NCBI RefSeq assembly: GCF_019279795.1
Contig: NC_056738.1
Span: forward strand, 406,757,245 to 406,821,244
DNA length: 64,000 nt
Direction of reading: 5' to 3'
From: Protopterus annectens
Taxonomy: Eukaryota > Chordata > Ceratodontiformes > Protopteridae
Shown: piece after piece, positions 1-11,860 of the stretch
Position numbering within the stretch: the first letter of the stretch is position 1
Layout: every line of letters starts with the position of its first letter
Notes under the pieces: generated by a model
The model's database searches: none
Told to the model about the DNA's origin: nothing
Seen by the model: only the letters and a program-made list of their open reading frames with translations
Program-made: the position numbers and the translations under genes

Positions 1-621
1 AATCCTTGAAAGGGAAGGCAATGAAAGAGTATAGGTAATCTCTTAACCTGCAATATAAATTAAATTCTTGGCATCTTCCCATTCTGTCATCTTTCCCTTT
101 CTAGTTATTTGCTCCCAATACCTTGGTTCTTTTGTCAGTTTTCTCCAATAAATTCCAAACCCCTCTTGCCTATTTTCTATATCCCTAATTGCAGTCATCC
201 CTATCAGCAGAGTCTCCCTTTCTCCATTTCTGTGTTGGCTTAGTTCTTGGAATACTTTCTGCTATTTTATGGATATAATGTTCTGTATGATTGTTATTCT
301 TCATAAAGGCCTGCATCCAAAATCCCAGTCTCTCGTTTTTTGAGCCCCCCCCTCCCCGTTTCAGCATTGTCCCTTTCCACTTTGAATTATAGTTTTCTGC
401 TTTGTGCTATGTATAAGAGCCTTAAACTGTATAGCTCTGAAGTACTCCTTCAAATTGGTAATCCCTCTCTGCCCTGTTCTGCTGGAAGAATCATCTTATT
501 CTGCTTGATTCTTGCTGTCTTTTCCTCCCAGGTGAAGTCCTTCAGCTCTTTATTAATTGCTATCCACAACTTCTCTGTTTGATAAAAAATATGCCTGACC
601 TGTGTATATAAGAGTTACTGT

Positions 622-829
622 GTCTTTCGGCTTTTCCCGGTTAGGGGTTGCCACAGCGGAACGCCGGTCCGCTAATGATTGGTAGTTGATTTTTACGTGC
701 CGAGTTACCAGCCCTGATGCACAACCTTCACCGAAGGTACGCCCATTCACGCAGGTCTCCACGCAGAAGGCACTGTCCGGTTCAGTTCTCAGCTAGAGCG
801 TTTTACTGTGAGGCAACAACGCTACCGAA
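622..829 (-). mobile_element. tRNA-derived SINE (V-SINE-like)
   Basis: Reverse-oriented copy of the SINE seen nearly complete at 34170-34400. Reading the minus strand gives the tRNA-like head, the middle block with CGTGAATGGGCGTAC, then the tail CCGCTGTGGCAACCCCTAACC followed by GGGAAAAGCCGAAAGA. The tRNA-like head and the 'gcgacccctaa...gccgaaag' tail resemble V-SINE superfamily members known from fishes, lungfish and other vertebrates. It lies inside the decayed L1. Confidence 0.7.
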
Positions 830-1110
830 GGGCTAAAAACATTTTGCATGTGTCTTACTATCCATATAATAAGGTTTCCATTTTCTCAGATTTTGTATTA
901 TCTTTTGTTTAGTATCTTCTCAAATATCCATGGCTGCCACAGCAGATCATTTTTAATCCAAACTGCTAAGTACTTCATTTTATCATGTCCCATAAATGAG
1001 GATATTGCTGAACCAATTTGTGTATGGGTAAATAATTTACCGCTATTGCTGTTTGTTTTAGCTTCATTAATTTTGTATCACAAAAAAAAGATTTGAAACT
1101 CTGAAAATGT

Positions 1111-1344
1111 TCACAACACTTTTAACGTTTCTCTGGTTTGTCTGGTATAAAATATCTGCAGATAGAGCCAGCTTTTCTCGACTACCATACCAATTATATC
1201 CTTGAATTTGAGTCCCTTATTTTCTTTGCCAGTGGTCCTAAATATAATGCAAATAAAGGGGGAAAGTAGACACCCCTGTCTGGTTCCTCTGCTCAAGCAG
1301 AAATTATCAGAAAGGACCCCACCTACTTTAATTTTCACCTCCAA
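1111..1344 (-). pseudogene. L1 ORF2 reverse transcriptase fragment
   Basis: The minus-strand translation contains [13 protein letters not shown], the RT motif that in L1 elements reads GTRQGCPLSP just before the catalytic palm residues. The preceding stretch ([11 protein letters not shown]) is also in register with L1. The fragment is about 75 codons and is flanked by stops and frameshifts, so it is a relic. The catalytic YADD-type block could not be located downstream. Confidence 0.7.
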
Positions 1345-1366
1345 TTCCTCCTATATCCTACTAACC

Positions 1367-1593
<227 letters not shown>

Positions 1594-2016
1594 ATATACA
1601 CTTCCAGGATATGTTGGTACTTCTCCTTCCCTCTTCCTCCACTTAAAATACTGTTAAACGTAACCTTCCAGATATCATTTTTTTTTTCCCCCTCCTAGCT
1701 TCAGAACTTCCACAGGAATACCATCTATTCCTCTGGACCTTCCTGTAGATTGGGTATGCATCACAATTTTTATCTCCTCTCCTCCTATCATAACCATTAG
1801 TAATTGAGCCTCATCTACCTCTAACCTTGGCATATTTAATTCTTTCATAAACCTTTATATTTGTATCTTTTGATTTCCATATTTCTCTGCTTTATACAGA
1901 ATTTAATAGAATTTCTGAAATATTTCTAATACCGCTACAGGATCTCTTTACCTTCCTTGTTATAGGCTCCCAAAGCTTGGTTTCAGCTCTTTCTATTTTC
2001 TGTTGCCTGAGTCGTG

Positions 2017-2268
2017 CTACATGTTTTGTGCTCTAGTGTTATTTTCAAAAAGCAATTGCTTAACGGCAGTCTTTCTAAACTCAGGCATGTTATCGAGGTA
2101 ATCTTTTTTTATTTTCTGCTTGGCATTCTGCAGTTGATCCTCTTCATGTTGTGTGAGATTCCCCCTATTCTGAATTACTTTTAACATTTTTGTCAGTCCC
2201 TCCAAATAATTCTTGTTACTTAACCACATCTCCCTTTTTTTCATTTCCACCCTATTTTTAAACTCCAC
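2017..2268 (-). pseudogene. L1 ORF2 linker between endonuclease and RT
   Basis: An 83-codon Lys/Glu/Asn-rich helical stretch. Its position and composition match the desert region that follows the endonuclease in L1 ORF2 (WxxxK...KxxLExLxxxL...KxxIKxxY). It is open for 83 codons but is bounded by stops. It has no enzymatic motif of its own, so the assignment depends on its place between the endonuclease and RT fragments. Confidence 0.55.
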
Positions 2269-2352
2269 CTTAATTTTATCCCATTCCTAGCTATATTTTC
2301 AGAGAATTTCTATCCCCTCTAATAACTCCTGAGTAGTCTCCTCTACCATTCC

Positions 2353-2990
2353 TTAAATTCCTCTCTTTACAACAGATGGGTGGGAAAGCGCCAATGTCTC
2401 ATTTTTTTTTCTTTCGTTACCCTGTGTCTTTATTTTGGTTATTATTGGCGCATGATCTGAAATAGTTATTGGGTGCTTATCAAGAAATTCAATTAAAATG
2501 TACATGTTCTTGTGAAATGTAAATTCTGTCGAGTCTAGCCCGGTTTTTATATCGTGGGGAAAATATGTAAATTCAGTCTGAACCCCTATTATTGAATTTG
2601 CATCTTCAGTGTCAAATGTTTTCATAATTTTCTTAAAATCTACCCTCCTTTGTTGTACTTTCCCTTCTGGGCCCCCCCAGACGCATCTTCACTGCTGCAA
2701 ATTACATTCCAGTCCCCATCTGTAAGTAACATTCCTTGCTAAAAACCAATTATTTCTCCCAGAATTTTTCTTAAGCTCCATTATAGCAGTTGTAGGTGGA
2801 ATATAAATACATGCCAATGTAATTAGCCCCTTGGCACTACAAATCTGCCACTGTTATCTCCTCCTCTATATTTTTTTTTCTCTCTTACTTTTTATTTTTG
2901 TTCCAGGTATTCAGGTGAATATTCTGAAAACATTCCTTTATCAGATCACATGTTCAGTTCTAAGTGTGTCTTTCCTGTAACATAGCTGTC
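2353..2990 (-). pseudogene. L1 ORF2 endonuclease fragment
   Basis: APE-type endonuclease of L1. In the minus-strand frames I can read LQE-TH-like sequence near 2985, ACIYIPP near 2810 (the L1 'VNIYAPN' block), a DGDWNVI block near 2715 (the GGDFN position) and ISDHAPIITKI near 2450 (the SDHxPI catalytic block). Several frameshifts and stops separate them. The very N-terminus of the domain (SLNVNSL) lies on the far side of the CR1 insertion, at about 6990. Confidence 0.72.
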
Positions 2991-3149
2991 TGCACTCTAT
3001 ATATTTTTTTAATATAGTTTACTACTCGTAGGTAGGTACTAGGCTATCGGCCCAACAGCCTAAGTAAGCCTAGCCAACAAAGTTCCCTGGCTTACACCCA
3101 CCCAGGAATGTTAATTTCCTGTGCCCCTGTCGAGCAGAGCCACAGAAGT

Positions 3150-5900
3150 GATCCCTGGGGTGTGTTTCCTATTTTCCATCCACTCATCAAGATTTTTCTT
3201 GAAGAGTGTTAATGAGGAACTTTGCTTGACATAGATGGGTAGGTTGTTCCAGAGTATGGGAAGTCTCTGGGGCAAGAATCTATCCCTCCATCAAGTCCTG
3301 TTTATTGTGGTGACAAGGGTTAGGTCCCTAGAGCATGTATCCCAGAAGGATTGGGATTTCTTTAGGTGTAGCATGTCCAACAGCTCTGGGTTTGACATAG
3401 GTGATAGCTTTATACGTTAGGCAGAGATCACCTTAGAGTAGATGATATGCTACAGAGTAAAGCTGGTGTTTTTTGAGACTATCAGTGTAGGGCATCTGAT
3501 TGAGGCAAGTAATTCTCTTTGTGAGATACTTCTGTGGCCTTTCCAGCTGCTGCAGATGTCTTGTGAGGTACATTCCAAAAGGGGCGTTGTACTCTATAAT
3601 GAGTGTCGAGTAGAGGGGAACAATGACCCTTTTTTTTTCTGGATGAGAACCCTTTTGTGATGAGGTGTTCCATGTAGAAGGATTCCCTGACTACTGTGGC
3701 AGTGTGATTATCAAAGGAGAGACTACTGTCCATCTGGGTCCCAAGGTCTCATCACGCATTCGGTGTTAAGAAAACTGCCGCCTATGTGGTAGTTCATGGG
3801 TACAGAGTTTTTACCAAAGGGGAAAACAATGCACTTATTGGCATTGAGCTTGAGCCCATGGCTGTGACACCAGGCATCTGTCTCAGTGAGGCCTTTCTGT
3901 AGGATGTCCACATCATTTGGGACTCTACTATAGCTCCTAGTTTGTAGTCATCTGCAAACTTACTTAGCCAGAGGCCTTCTGTGTTGACCTGTACTTCAGA
4001 GAAGTAGATACCAAAACAGGAGAGGTCCCAGGACTGAACCCTGTGGTACTGTACTTGTCACTGGTTTGAAGTCAGAGATTTGGAGTCTGCAACTTTTACA
4101 GTGTGGGTGTTTTCAGTGAGCCAGTTGACAGCCCATCTTGTGTCATAGGGATTTATACCTAATTTAGTGAGTTTGGCTATAATTCCAGAATGGGGGGTGG
4201 TGTCGAAAGCCTTGGCGAGGTCAAGATAGGCTGTGTGAATCACCTTACCCATGTTTACAGCTTTGGTGATTGCCTCAAAGAAGTCGACCAGGTTCAGGAG
4301 GCAAGATCTGCCTTTCACAAACCTGAACTGGGTGGGGTCCAGAGTTTGGAGGCTACCAATTATGAATTCCATGATGATACGTTCCATGCCTTGCAGACCA
4401 GGCTCGTCAGGCTAATAGGGCGATTAGTTCCCATGATCAGTGGTGGCTCTCCCTTTGTGGAGTGGGATAACTGTTGCTGTGCGCCATTTAGTGGGCACAA
4501 AGCCTGACGTGAGGCTATGATTGAACATGGTGCTTAGGTGGGGAGCCAGTTCATTCTGAAGTTCGTGTAAAACGCAGTCTGGGATGTTGTCCATTCCCAT
4601 GGATGCTGTGTTTTTTTGGCTTTAGAGAGTGCTGCTTTTACCTGTGAAGTTGTGATTACAGGGACTCTGCATTCTTCCTGTATAGATATGGGCCCTTTAG
4701 GGGATTAGAGGGGGGAAGTAAAGTTAGCTCTGATCAGTTGGTTCTGTAATTTTTGTGCCATTGTGCTGTGCTGTAACTCGAAGCAGACCTGGGTGTTGCT
4801 ATTGAGATTCTTGACATAGCTATAGAATGCTTTGTGGTTGTCCTTAGAATCTGTGGCAATCTTGTTTTTATAGCTAGCTTTGAATGATCTTATAAGGGAT
4901 CTCGGCTTCTTGCTGAGGCTGACCAGGGAGCTCCTCCACTCCATGGGATTTTACTCTCTTTTGCAACAGTTTCTTCCTTCTGTTGTAGAGTTTGTTTATG
5001 GCAGGGGACCGTCAGATTGGCTTCCTTTTTTTTTTTTTGGAGGATAGCATCTTGGTTCTGTTTGGGATAGCACGATCCATGCACTCGTGTAAGTGCTTAT
5101 AGAGTGCATTTGTGTAGGATTCAGCAGTCGTAACTGTATTGTCCATCTGCATGGGTGTCATGAAGTTCGCCACTTCTGTCTTAAGAAGCATGAAGTTGGC
5201 TTTGGAGAAATTTTTTTTACCATGGTTTCTTTAATGGGGGGTGGGGGCAGGATGTGGATATCTAGGGTGATTAGCTTATGGTCGGATCTGACCAGCGAGG
5301 AGTTCACTTCAGGTGTGGAACACCAGTCGCTCATGTTGGTAATGACTAGGTCTAGGATATTGTTGCCCCTGGTGGGGGTGTGGATAAGTTGATCCAGGGC
5401 ATTGGAATGTGTGAATTCCAGAAAGCAGTGAACGAAGGAGATGGTACATGATTAGTTTTCCCAGTTAATGGTGGGGTAGTTGAAATCGCCCAATATTGGG
5501 GTGTTTGGTTGAACCCTAATATTTTCCAGTATATCAAGAAAAGAGGAGTGGGAATCCTGGGGCATGGTGGGGGATCTGCAGCAAGCTACAGTTTGGATTT
5601 CAGTTTTGCCCAGAGTTAGTTGCACTTGGATAACCTCGGCTGCATTATGCTGAGCAGCTAGATTGGACGTGTGGATATCCTTAATGAATATGGACACACC
5701 TCCGCCTTTGGTGTTCCGGTCCAGGTTAGATGGCCGAAAAGTGTCGTATGAGTTACAGCCTGGTAATGCAGGGGTGCTCTCCGGATACTTGAACCAGGTC
5801 TTAGTCACTGCACAGACATCGATGTTCTCCATTTTAAGGAGTGCCTCGAGTGAGTGCATTTTGAGATTTAGACTTCTAGCATTGAGTAGCATTACCCTCA
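3150..5900 (-). pseudogene. CR1 ORF2 (endonuclease and RT), broken
   Basis: Endonuclease begins with VMLLNARSLNLKMHSLEALL near 5890 and continues through AVTKTWFKYPESTPAL, IFIKDIH and ILGDFNYPTINWEN near 5460. RT follows, with YLDLAKAFDTTPHSGII near 4190 and the palm-to-thumb part DAWCHSHGLKLNANKCIVF near 3850. The C-terminal CR1 tail lies near 3230-3330. Compared with the copy at 54830-57605 it is interrupted many times and the VPQGSVLGP region is degraded. It is a pseudogene of an enzyme that nicks DNA and reverse transcribes its own RNA. Confidence 0.8.
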
Positions 5901-5939
5901 GTTTTTGCTTGCCTGTTCCTGTTATGGTGGTGAATTTGT

Positions 5940-6917
5940 CATGTGAACCTTGCCTTTTGGGTGGTGAATTTGTTATGTGAACCTTGCCTAAAAAAGGCAC
6001 TATAGGGGTGGCAAGAGCCTTTGCCAGTATCCAGAATCCCAGGGGTGACAGGTGCAGGCCATCTCTGGCAAAGCATTGTGGTCTGCTGACCATGTCGTCC
6101 CAGGCAGACAGATACTGTATCCACTTAGAATGACACCAGAAGCTTAGCCAATTGTTGAAGTCAATCATTTTGTCCTTGTACTGCGGTATCCATTCGGGGC
6201 GATGGCAGGATGCTGATGCTGCTCAGCACTAGGGTCATTCCTGCCTGGGCTACAAGATTTTAGAGATCTTCCATGTCTCTCTTTTCATGTAGTCCAGGGA
6301 GGTACGTCTCAGGTCATTCACACCAACATGGACAATCAGTCGTATTTGTACTTGTTGTGGAGTGACCTCAGTGTGTGGGTTATGTGGCGGATCCTGGCAC
6401 TCGACAGGCAGCAGACAGTGAACTTCTCCTTGTTTAGCCTGGTGAGTGGGACATCAATGTGCCTTACTATAGAGTCACCTATGACTAGTGTGTTGGGTAC
6501 ATTGTTTTGCCTTATGGGCTGTGGTTGAGTGGCACACTGAGTATGTGGGCTATGTGTCATTTGGGGTGTGTTGGTGGTGGGAGGTTGCTTGCATTTCTAC
6601 TTTGGAGGTCTCTGTTGCTTGAGCAGATTATTATTGAGAGCCTCCATGAATGTTTTTGCGTTTCTTTGTGGATTTTGGTCGTTTAGGTTTAGTGGGACTA
6701 TATGATGAGCGTGATGTGATGCAAGTGTTTACTTTCTCCTCTTGACTGTCAAGTTCAGTCTTTGTTGGAGAGAGCTTTATCTCCAGTTTGGCTAGATAAT
6801 TGCATCTCTCTCACAGGTTGTAGTGTTGTGTGGTAGGAGGAGAGGGTTGTCTGTGTACACGAGGCAATTGCTACATTGCCCCAAGATGTCCAAATACATT
6901 AGATAGGAGAGAACACT
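5940..6917 (-). pseudogene. CR1 ORF1 with SGNH esterase domain, partial
   Basis: The truncated N-terminus keeps CSNCLVYTDNPLLLP, a CxxC-type cluster. This is followed by a Gln/Asn/Pro-rich linker and then an SGNH hydrolase fold: block I NTLVIGDSIVRHIDVP (Ser of GDS) near 6490, and block V DGLHLSPLGFWILAKAL (Asp/His) near 6040. Block III (GVND) is lost in a damaged stretch near 6320. CR1 ORF1 proteins are known to carry such esterase domains, and the function is thought to be in membrane or RNP handling. Stops near 6300 and 6700 make this copy dead. Confidence 0.75.
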
Positions 6918-8950
6918 TTTTTTTTGTATTTATTGTGAGACTGTTGACATTTAAAGAGATTACAGAAAGCATCATTGCATTAAAAAAAGTTATTCCCACC
7001 TTTTATATGCAACACCTTTTTTGTTAAATGCCTAGTTCTAGCTTTTGTGTTACATGCATACACTGTTTGGCAGGTTGAACTTTCTTGTCTTATCCATTTG
7101 AACCTATGTCACAAGCTACAAAACATTTTTTTTCCAGAGGGCTTTCAATAAAACAAAACACATAGCCCCAGTATCACCTTAAAACCTGTTAACATAATAC
7201 TAACGGAACTATACACCTCTTCAGATGTTGAAGTTTTATCCTCCTGATAGGAAGAAAGTCCCAAAATTGACAGCCGCACCAGACTTGAGTTAGCCTAAAA
7301 GAAAGGTTATGCATTGTGAAGCCTCTAATTCTACTAAGTGCCAATTGGTTTTGTCTTGACTTTATAGCTCTCTCAGCTAGGAAAACCCCTGAATGCTTTC
7401 AGACAGCTAGCCAATTTCTCTCTTTTTTTTTTCCCCTCAGCCAATCACTTTCAAGGTCCTTAATCCAGTTATTCCCCTATAGAAGAATGAGAAAAGGCAC
7501 ACAGGTTTTCTCTTGTCATGCTTTTTTTTTTACATTGCAGTGCCTACATTTCTTAAAACTGAGCACAAAGAATGGAGAAAAGAAAAATTAAACAGCACCT
7601 GTTTACAATCCCTGTTGCACAAAAATTACGGAGAAAACTTTATAGTATGCAAGGAAAACCACACCCCTCAAGAATAGTACTACAAGAAAAATATCTTTAC
7701 TTGCAGTTAACTGTTTTCCTCCCCAAAGCACTTTTCTGAACATTAATGACATGAAGTAGGGCATTTCCTGTAGATAAAGTCCAGCATTTCCTGTAGATAA
7801 AGTCCAGCATTTCCACATTTTTTTCTGTCATAGTTTTTAAATATAATTATTGCATTGTAAACCCACATTAAGTTCCTTTTCATCACCATCTCCCATATCC
7901 TGTATCTGCTTCATTTCCTACATACACACCATTTTTCTAGTTAACTGTTGTGCTCCCTTCCTTCTCTTTGACATTTTCTGTTGAAACATTGGCTAAGGTT
8001 TCACAGGCTAGTCTCTCTGTGGTCTTTATTACTAGAAGAACGAGAAGCATAATCTCCTTTTGTTTCACAGCTTACATTTCGTTGGACAAACTTTTTTGTA
8101 TTTATTCCTTAGCATGTATTTCATCAAAAAAGTTTTTGTCCCTCCAGGGAAGAATACCTTGAAGACAGATGGTACAAAAGTTTGAATCTCGCACCTGCAT
8201 ATCAACATTCCTTGAATAGTGGAGTAATTTTGCTTCTCTTCTGCCTGGTGTACAATGAGTAATCGTGCTCCAGAAATACACTGCTGTTTCTCACTTTTAG
8301 TACTTTGTCCTTCTGCCACAGTTTTGTCAGAATCAACTCCTCCTGCTGGTAGGATTGCATCTTTATTGTTAAAGGTCTAGGTTGCTTTCTCATAGCCAGA
8401 TTTGGAGCATACCTATGATGTTGTACCCTTTCAATTAACAACTCCTGCTCCAGTCCAGTTGCTTATTTGTGCTTTCATAAAATTTAATGCAGTCTGTTTC
8501 TTCCAGCTTCTCTGCTTTATAGCTGAAAATCTCAAGTTTTCCTTAAGTGCTCTATCCTCTCAAAAAAAAAAAAAAAAAAAAAAAAATTAGAATTTAAACA
8601 TCTCTTCCTACGCAGTCATGTTTTCAGCCAGCCTTTTCTTCATTTTGTATTCAGAGTTTTGCACCTTTATCACCTCCTCTGCATATCTGTTAAAAACTTC
8701 TTCCTTTTTTCCAGCCATTTGTTGTTTGTGTTGACATACTCCATCAGTGTTTTGTTTATTTTAACCAGGTCTGTGTGCAATTGCCTTACATCTTCCTGTA
8801 GGTTACTGGAATCAAAGTCTGAAGATTGCTTGCTGTTTGCTGAACAGCAGCATAACTGTCCCAAGTCAGGGTTTCTCCCTCACTTTTTGTAGCTGATGTT
8901 TTCCAGGTCTTCTCTATATTTTTTCTTGGCATCAAGGCAGTACACTTACT
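6918..8950 (-). mobile_element. Decayed L1, ORF1 and start of ORF2
   Basis: Upstream part of the L1 continued from 1-3026. A minus-strand frame at about 6990-6930 reads LSVISLNVNSLTINTKK, the opening of an L1 endonuclease, and is cut by the CR1. ORF1 lies at 8060-8950. The roughly 1 kb between ORF1 and ORF2 is too long for an L1 spacer and may hold another unrecognised insertion. A 24-bp tandem duplication lies at about 7764-7812. Confidence 0.6.
8060..8870 (-). pseudogene. L1 ORF1 protein relic
   Basis: L1 ORF1p is a trimeric RNA-binding chaperone. At 8864-8670 the translation shows a heptad-like coiled coil (DSSNLQEDVRQLHTDLVKIN). At 8400-8200 it shows the C-terminal region: RKQPRPLTIKMQSYQQEE, then VFLEHDYSLYTRQKR, matching the 'RPRxIIxKxLxYxxKE' and 'FPDYSxxTxxKR' blocks of L1 ORF1p. 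The RRM-to-CTD order is right, but the frame changes between blocks, so it is a pseudogene. Confidence 0.72.
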
Positions 8951-8982
8951 AGTCATAAATGCAAGTCTACTGGCCTTCTCTG

Positions 8983-9075
8983 CTGCTTCTTTCGGCTGCT
9001 CCCATTAGGGGACGCCACAGCGGATCATCTGTTTCCATTTCTGCCTGTCCTCTGCATCTTGCTCGGTCTCTGCTG
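8983..9075 (-). repeat. LINE/SINE 3'-tail fragment
   Basis: On the minus strand it reads GATCCGCTGTGGCGTCCCCT followed by AATGGGAGCAGCCGAAAGAAGC. This is a common 3' tail shared by vertebrate L2-type LINEs and SINEs. It is related to, but distinct from, the tail of the SINE copies elsewhere in this window. There is no coding content. Confidence 0.55.
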
Positions 9076-9244
9076 AGTTTCTGTTTTCACACTGGGAGAG
9101 CTACAGTTGAGCTATTACTCAGTGTGCAGCCATCTGTGAAGTCCGAAGAGCACTCCTCTTGGTGGGTTTTCAAAGATCGATCAGACTATGTTTCTGTATA
9201 TCTGGGCATATATGTTCTCTGTAGTGGGGAAAAGCCAACAGCTA

Positions 9245-9700
9245 ACGGTACAAATCACATGAAAATAACATCCCTTCCACATATGTAATGACGACAAACA
9301 TACTTTTCACTATGTTTCTGCGGTGGGGGGGTTTGACACATTGGGGTTAGGAAATTAACTTTTTCCCACTGTAGCGTGATGTTGGAGTTGGTATATTTAA
9401 TTTACGGGGGGGGGCAGGGGGGCTTGCCCCCCTACCGAAACATAGTAAAACTTGTTTGGTAGTTTTGATGTCGTTATATGCAGAGGGGATGTTATTTGTG
9501 ATTTGTAGTTTTAGATATGAAATTCGATGTTATGGGTTTTAGATGTTCTGGTCTCGGATGTTTCAAAGTAGACCCATGTACGTGTGTGTGTGTGTGTGTG
9601 TTGTTTTTTTTTTTTTGTTTGTTTTTTTTTATAATGTATATATGGGTCCACTTTTGTAATTTTGAAATACTGAAATCTCATATTTCAGTATTCGAAACCA
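9245..9700. repeat. G/C-rich fold-back module with nested inverted repeats
   Basis: About 70 bp at 9250-9322 (ACAAATCACATGAAAATAAC onward to CTATGTTTC) is repeated in inverted orientation at 9436-9508. The loop contains nine G, CA, then GGGGGG-CTTG-CCCCCC, a perfect short hairpin. To the right, AGTAGACCCATGTA (9566) and TATATGGGTCCACT (9643) face each other across a GT/T-rich spacer. GAAATACTGAAAT and ATTTCAGTATTC form another hairpin at 9663-9695. I do not recognise the family. A non-autonomous fold-back or MITE-like element is the best guess. Confidence 0.45.
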
Positions 9701-9759
9701 CAAAGCCGAAAACCAAACCACAACTCACATACTTGAAAACACAACCGTGAAATTCAAAA

Positions 9760-10030
9760 TCCCGTACTCAAGCTACACATGTACAGCACACACACCTACA
9801 CAAACCCCCCCCACCACAATCAAAGTAATGTAAACTACATATACAAGTCCCCCACACCCCCCTACTTATATAGTCTAACTCCAAGATCGCACAAACAGTA
9901 ACACCAACAAAACTCTGACACACACATCTTGAGTCCCTCAAACACACACTAAGCCCCTAACCAACATACATACACAAACTTACCAAAATTAAACCCAAAC
10001 ATCCACATTCCGTACCACTGGAAGCAGAAA
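9760..10030. repeat. Strand-asymmetric A/C-rich tract
   Basis: About 270 bp in which the + strand is strongly A and C rich and G poor, with runs such as ACACACACCTACACAAACCC. It adjoins the fold-back module, whose left side is G/T rich, so the two may be halves of one element. There is no coding potential. Confidence 0.4.
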
Positions 10031-10059
10031 TTCGAGATATCCGTACTTGGGTATTTTGA

Positions 10060-10256
10060 CTGTTAGTGTTGTCGCCTCACAGCAAGAGGTTCTCCCATTC
10101 AATTCTCTGCTGGAGTGCCTTTTGTGTGGAGTCTGCGTGTCCTCCCCACGGTTGAGTGACGGACATGCAGGTAGGTGCGTGCATGAATGGGTATGCCTTC
10201 TTTGAAGGTTGGGCGTCGGGCTGGCAACTCGGCACCGTAACAGACTTTCAAAGTGC
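10060..10256 (+). mobile_element. SINE copy, 3'-incomplete
   Basis: Starts at the GTTGTCGCCTCACAGCAAGA head shared with the SINE at 34170. It continues through the middle block (GTGTGGAGTCTGCGTGTCCT, GTGCATGAATGGGTATGCCT) and stops after GGCTGGCAACTCGGCAC. The usual CGCTGTGGCGACCCC tail is absent. The box B equivalent is mutated (CATTCAATTC). Confidence 0.6.
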
Positions 10257-11059
10257 TTTTTACTGCTGTTGCTTTTTTAGAGTGGCTAAATTGCAGTCTT
10301 TTGTGAAGCCTGAATTATACTACTTTGATTCCTCTCTCATCCCCCTTAACACCTAACTTCCCTAGCTGTCAAAGTGCCAAGGGTAATTTGAGCTGTTACT
10401 TGTGATTGACAGCTCACAGCAAGAGTCTTGACTCGTATACTGTTTCCTTATTCTAGCCTTTACTTTCTGTATGGGTAGGGGAAGAACTGGGGTGCTGTGG
10501 CATCACAGCATGGTTTTTTAGGACGGTCGTGGTGATGTCTGTTTGAGGAGGGAATTGGCCAGAAAACTACCTGTAGTCATTGGCCTTGATGAAGTCAATG
10601 AATTGGAGACTGAAGCAAGCTTTTCCCGAGTGGGATACAAGTTATTTGAAAGTGAAACCACCACAGTACAATAAGGTACTGTTTTAGTGGAGAGAAACAA
10701 TTGATTTAAAATGTTATAAATGCATTGTTTGTTCATAGCAGGGACTGTAAATACAGAGAAAAAGAAAAGAGAATTTGAGCATTTAATAATAGAATCCTGT
10801 TGTCCTTTAGTTTTGTTGATGCTTTATTACCTTTCCTCTTCAGGAAAGTTATTTTAAAGCTAGGAGTGTGGTGTTAACAGACTGTCTCGAGACTGTAACT
10901 TTTAAATGGAGCACTTTTTTTCCTGTAGTGAAACTGTGTATTTTCTTTTGAGGGGCTGGCATAGTGTTTCTCCTGTGTGTTTTCTGTCAAAGTAACTTTT
11001 GTCGACTAGTGTTTACTGGCAATTGTTTGTCTTCCCAAGGAAAGTGGCACCATTTTCAG

Positions 11060-11860
11060 CTTCACTGTGGAACAGACTAAGAAAATGTTAAGCAAACAGT
11101 CTTTATCACCAGAGGTGACTAGCAGTTTACTTCAGCTGCCGGTGGGTGACTCTGCCCTGGCTATTTGTTGTACCTCAGACCACACTTGTTTTGCCCCAGA
11201 TTCCTCTGGTGTAACACCTTTAGGCACGGTGGATCTGAGTGTTAGCCACATCCTCTGCGGTTGTTGGAGTCCCCTTAGGTGGTAAAGGAAAGTTACTTTC
11301 GTCAGCCTTGAGAGAGGGAACGGGGAAGGTCTTCCTGTTGTCAGTCCCTGGGGAAACAGCTGCTGCCGTTAATGACATGGTTGGCCCCATTTTTCCTGTC
11401 AAAAAGGGATGGAAAACCAAGCATGTTATCTACTCCTCCAAAAAAAAAAAAAAAAGCTTTTGATATGTGTAGTTTATTGGGTCTGGCTCAGGGTTTAATT
11501 CAGGCTGTTCATCCTTCTGAAGTAGTTTCTGGTAAAAGAAAGAGGGATGATTCTTTTCCTGAAGAGATTCAGAATTCTAAATCTGAACAGGAAGATGCAG
11601 GGACAGATGCAGTTTTTTCCCTTCTGATTTGGACTCTGAGGAGAGCTCAGTGTCTGCACCTTGTGGGGCTTCTCTTAAAACTACTGCTAGAATGTGCCAG
11701 TGTTTTCAGTGGGAGAGCACAGAGTTTCCCAGTCCCTCAGAAAATAATAGGAGAAGTTATAGAAGAATATTTCAGAACCATGCCCATTCTTCCGGTTCAG
11801 TCTGTTTTAGAGGATGCGTGTGTTTACTGCCTGTAGTTTTCCTGATTTAGTTACCAAAAA
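11060..11860 (+). pseudogene. Possible DIRS-C gag-like relic
   Basis: Two overlapping frames together read as a Lys-rich segment, a hydrophobic helix (LLGLAQGLIQAV) and GKRKRDDSFPEEIQNSK followed by Ser/Asp/Glu-rich sequence. This order (basic, helix, KR-acidic, Ser-rich) resembles the middle of the DIRS-B gag copies (18500-18760). It also precedes a DIRS recombinase tail at 12600. Similarity is in composition more than in sequence, so the call is tentative. Confidence 0.3.

Larger units (their letters stand above)
3027..6917 (-). mobile_element. CR1-like LINE, 5'-truncated copy
   Basis: Minus-strand CR1-clade LINE inserted within the endonuclease region of an L1. Its 3' end (near 3027-3080) matches the 3' end of the longer copy at 54728. 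Gene order on the minus strand is ORF1 (Cys cluster then SGNH esterase) and ORF2 (endonuclease, RT, C-terminal tail). The copy begins in ORF1 at about 6917, so the 5' UTR is missing, as is usual for CR1. Multiple stops and frameshifts make it inactive. Confidence 0.85.

Noticed and set aside
5093..6528. Plus-strand open frames of 60-105 codons in the first CR1
   Set aside because: Antisense to CR1 ORF1 and ORF2. No motif or splice signal.
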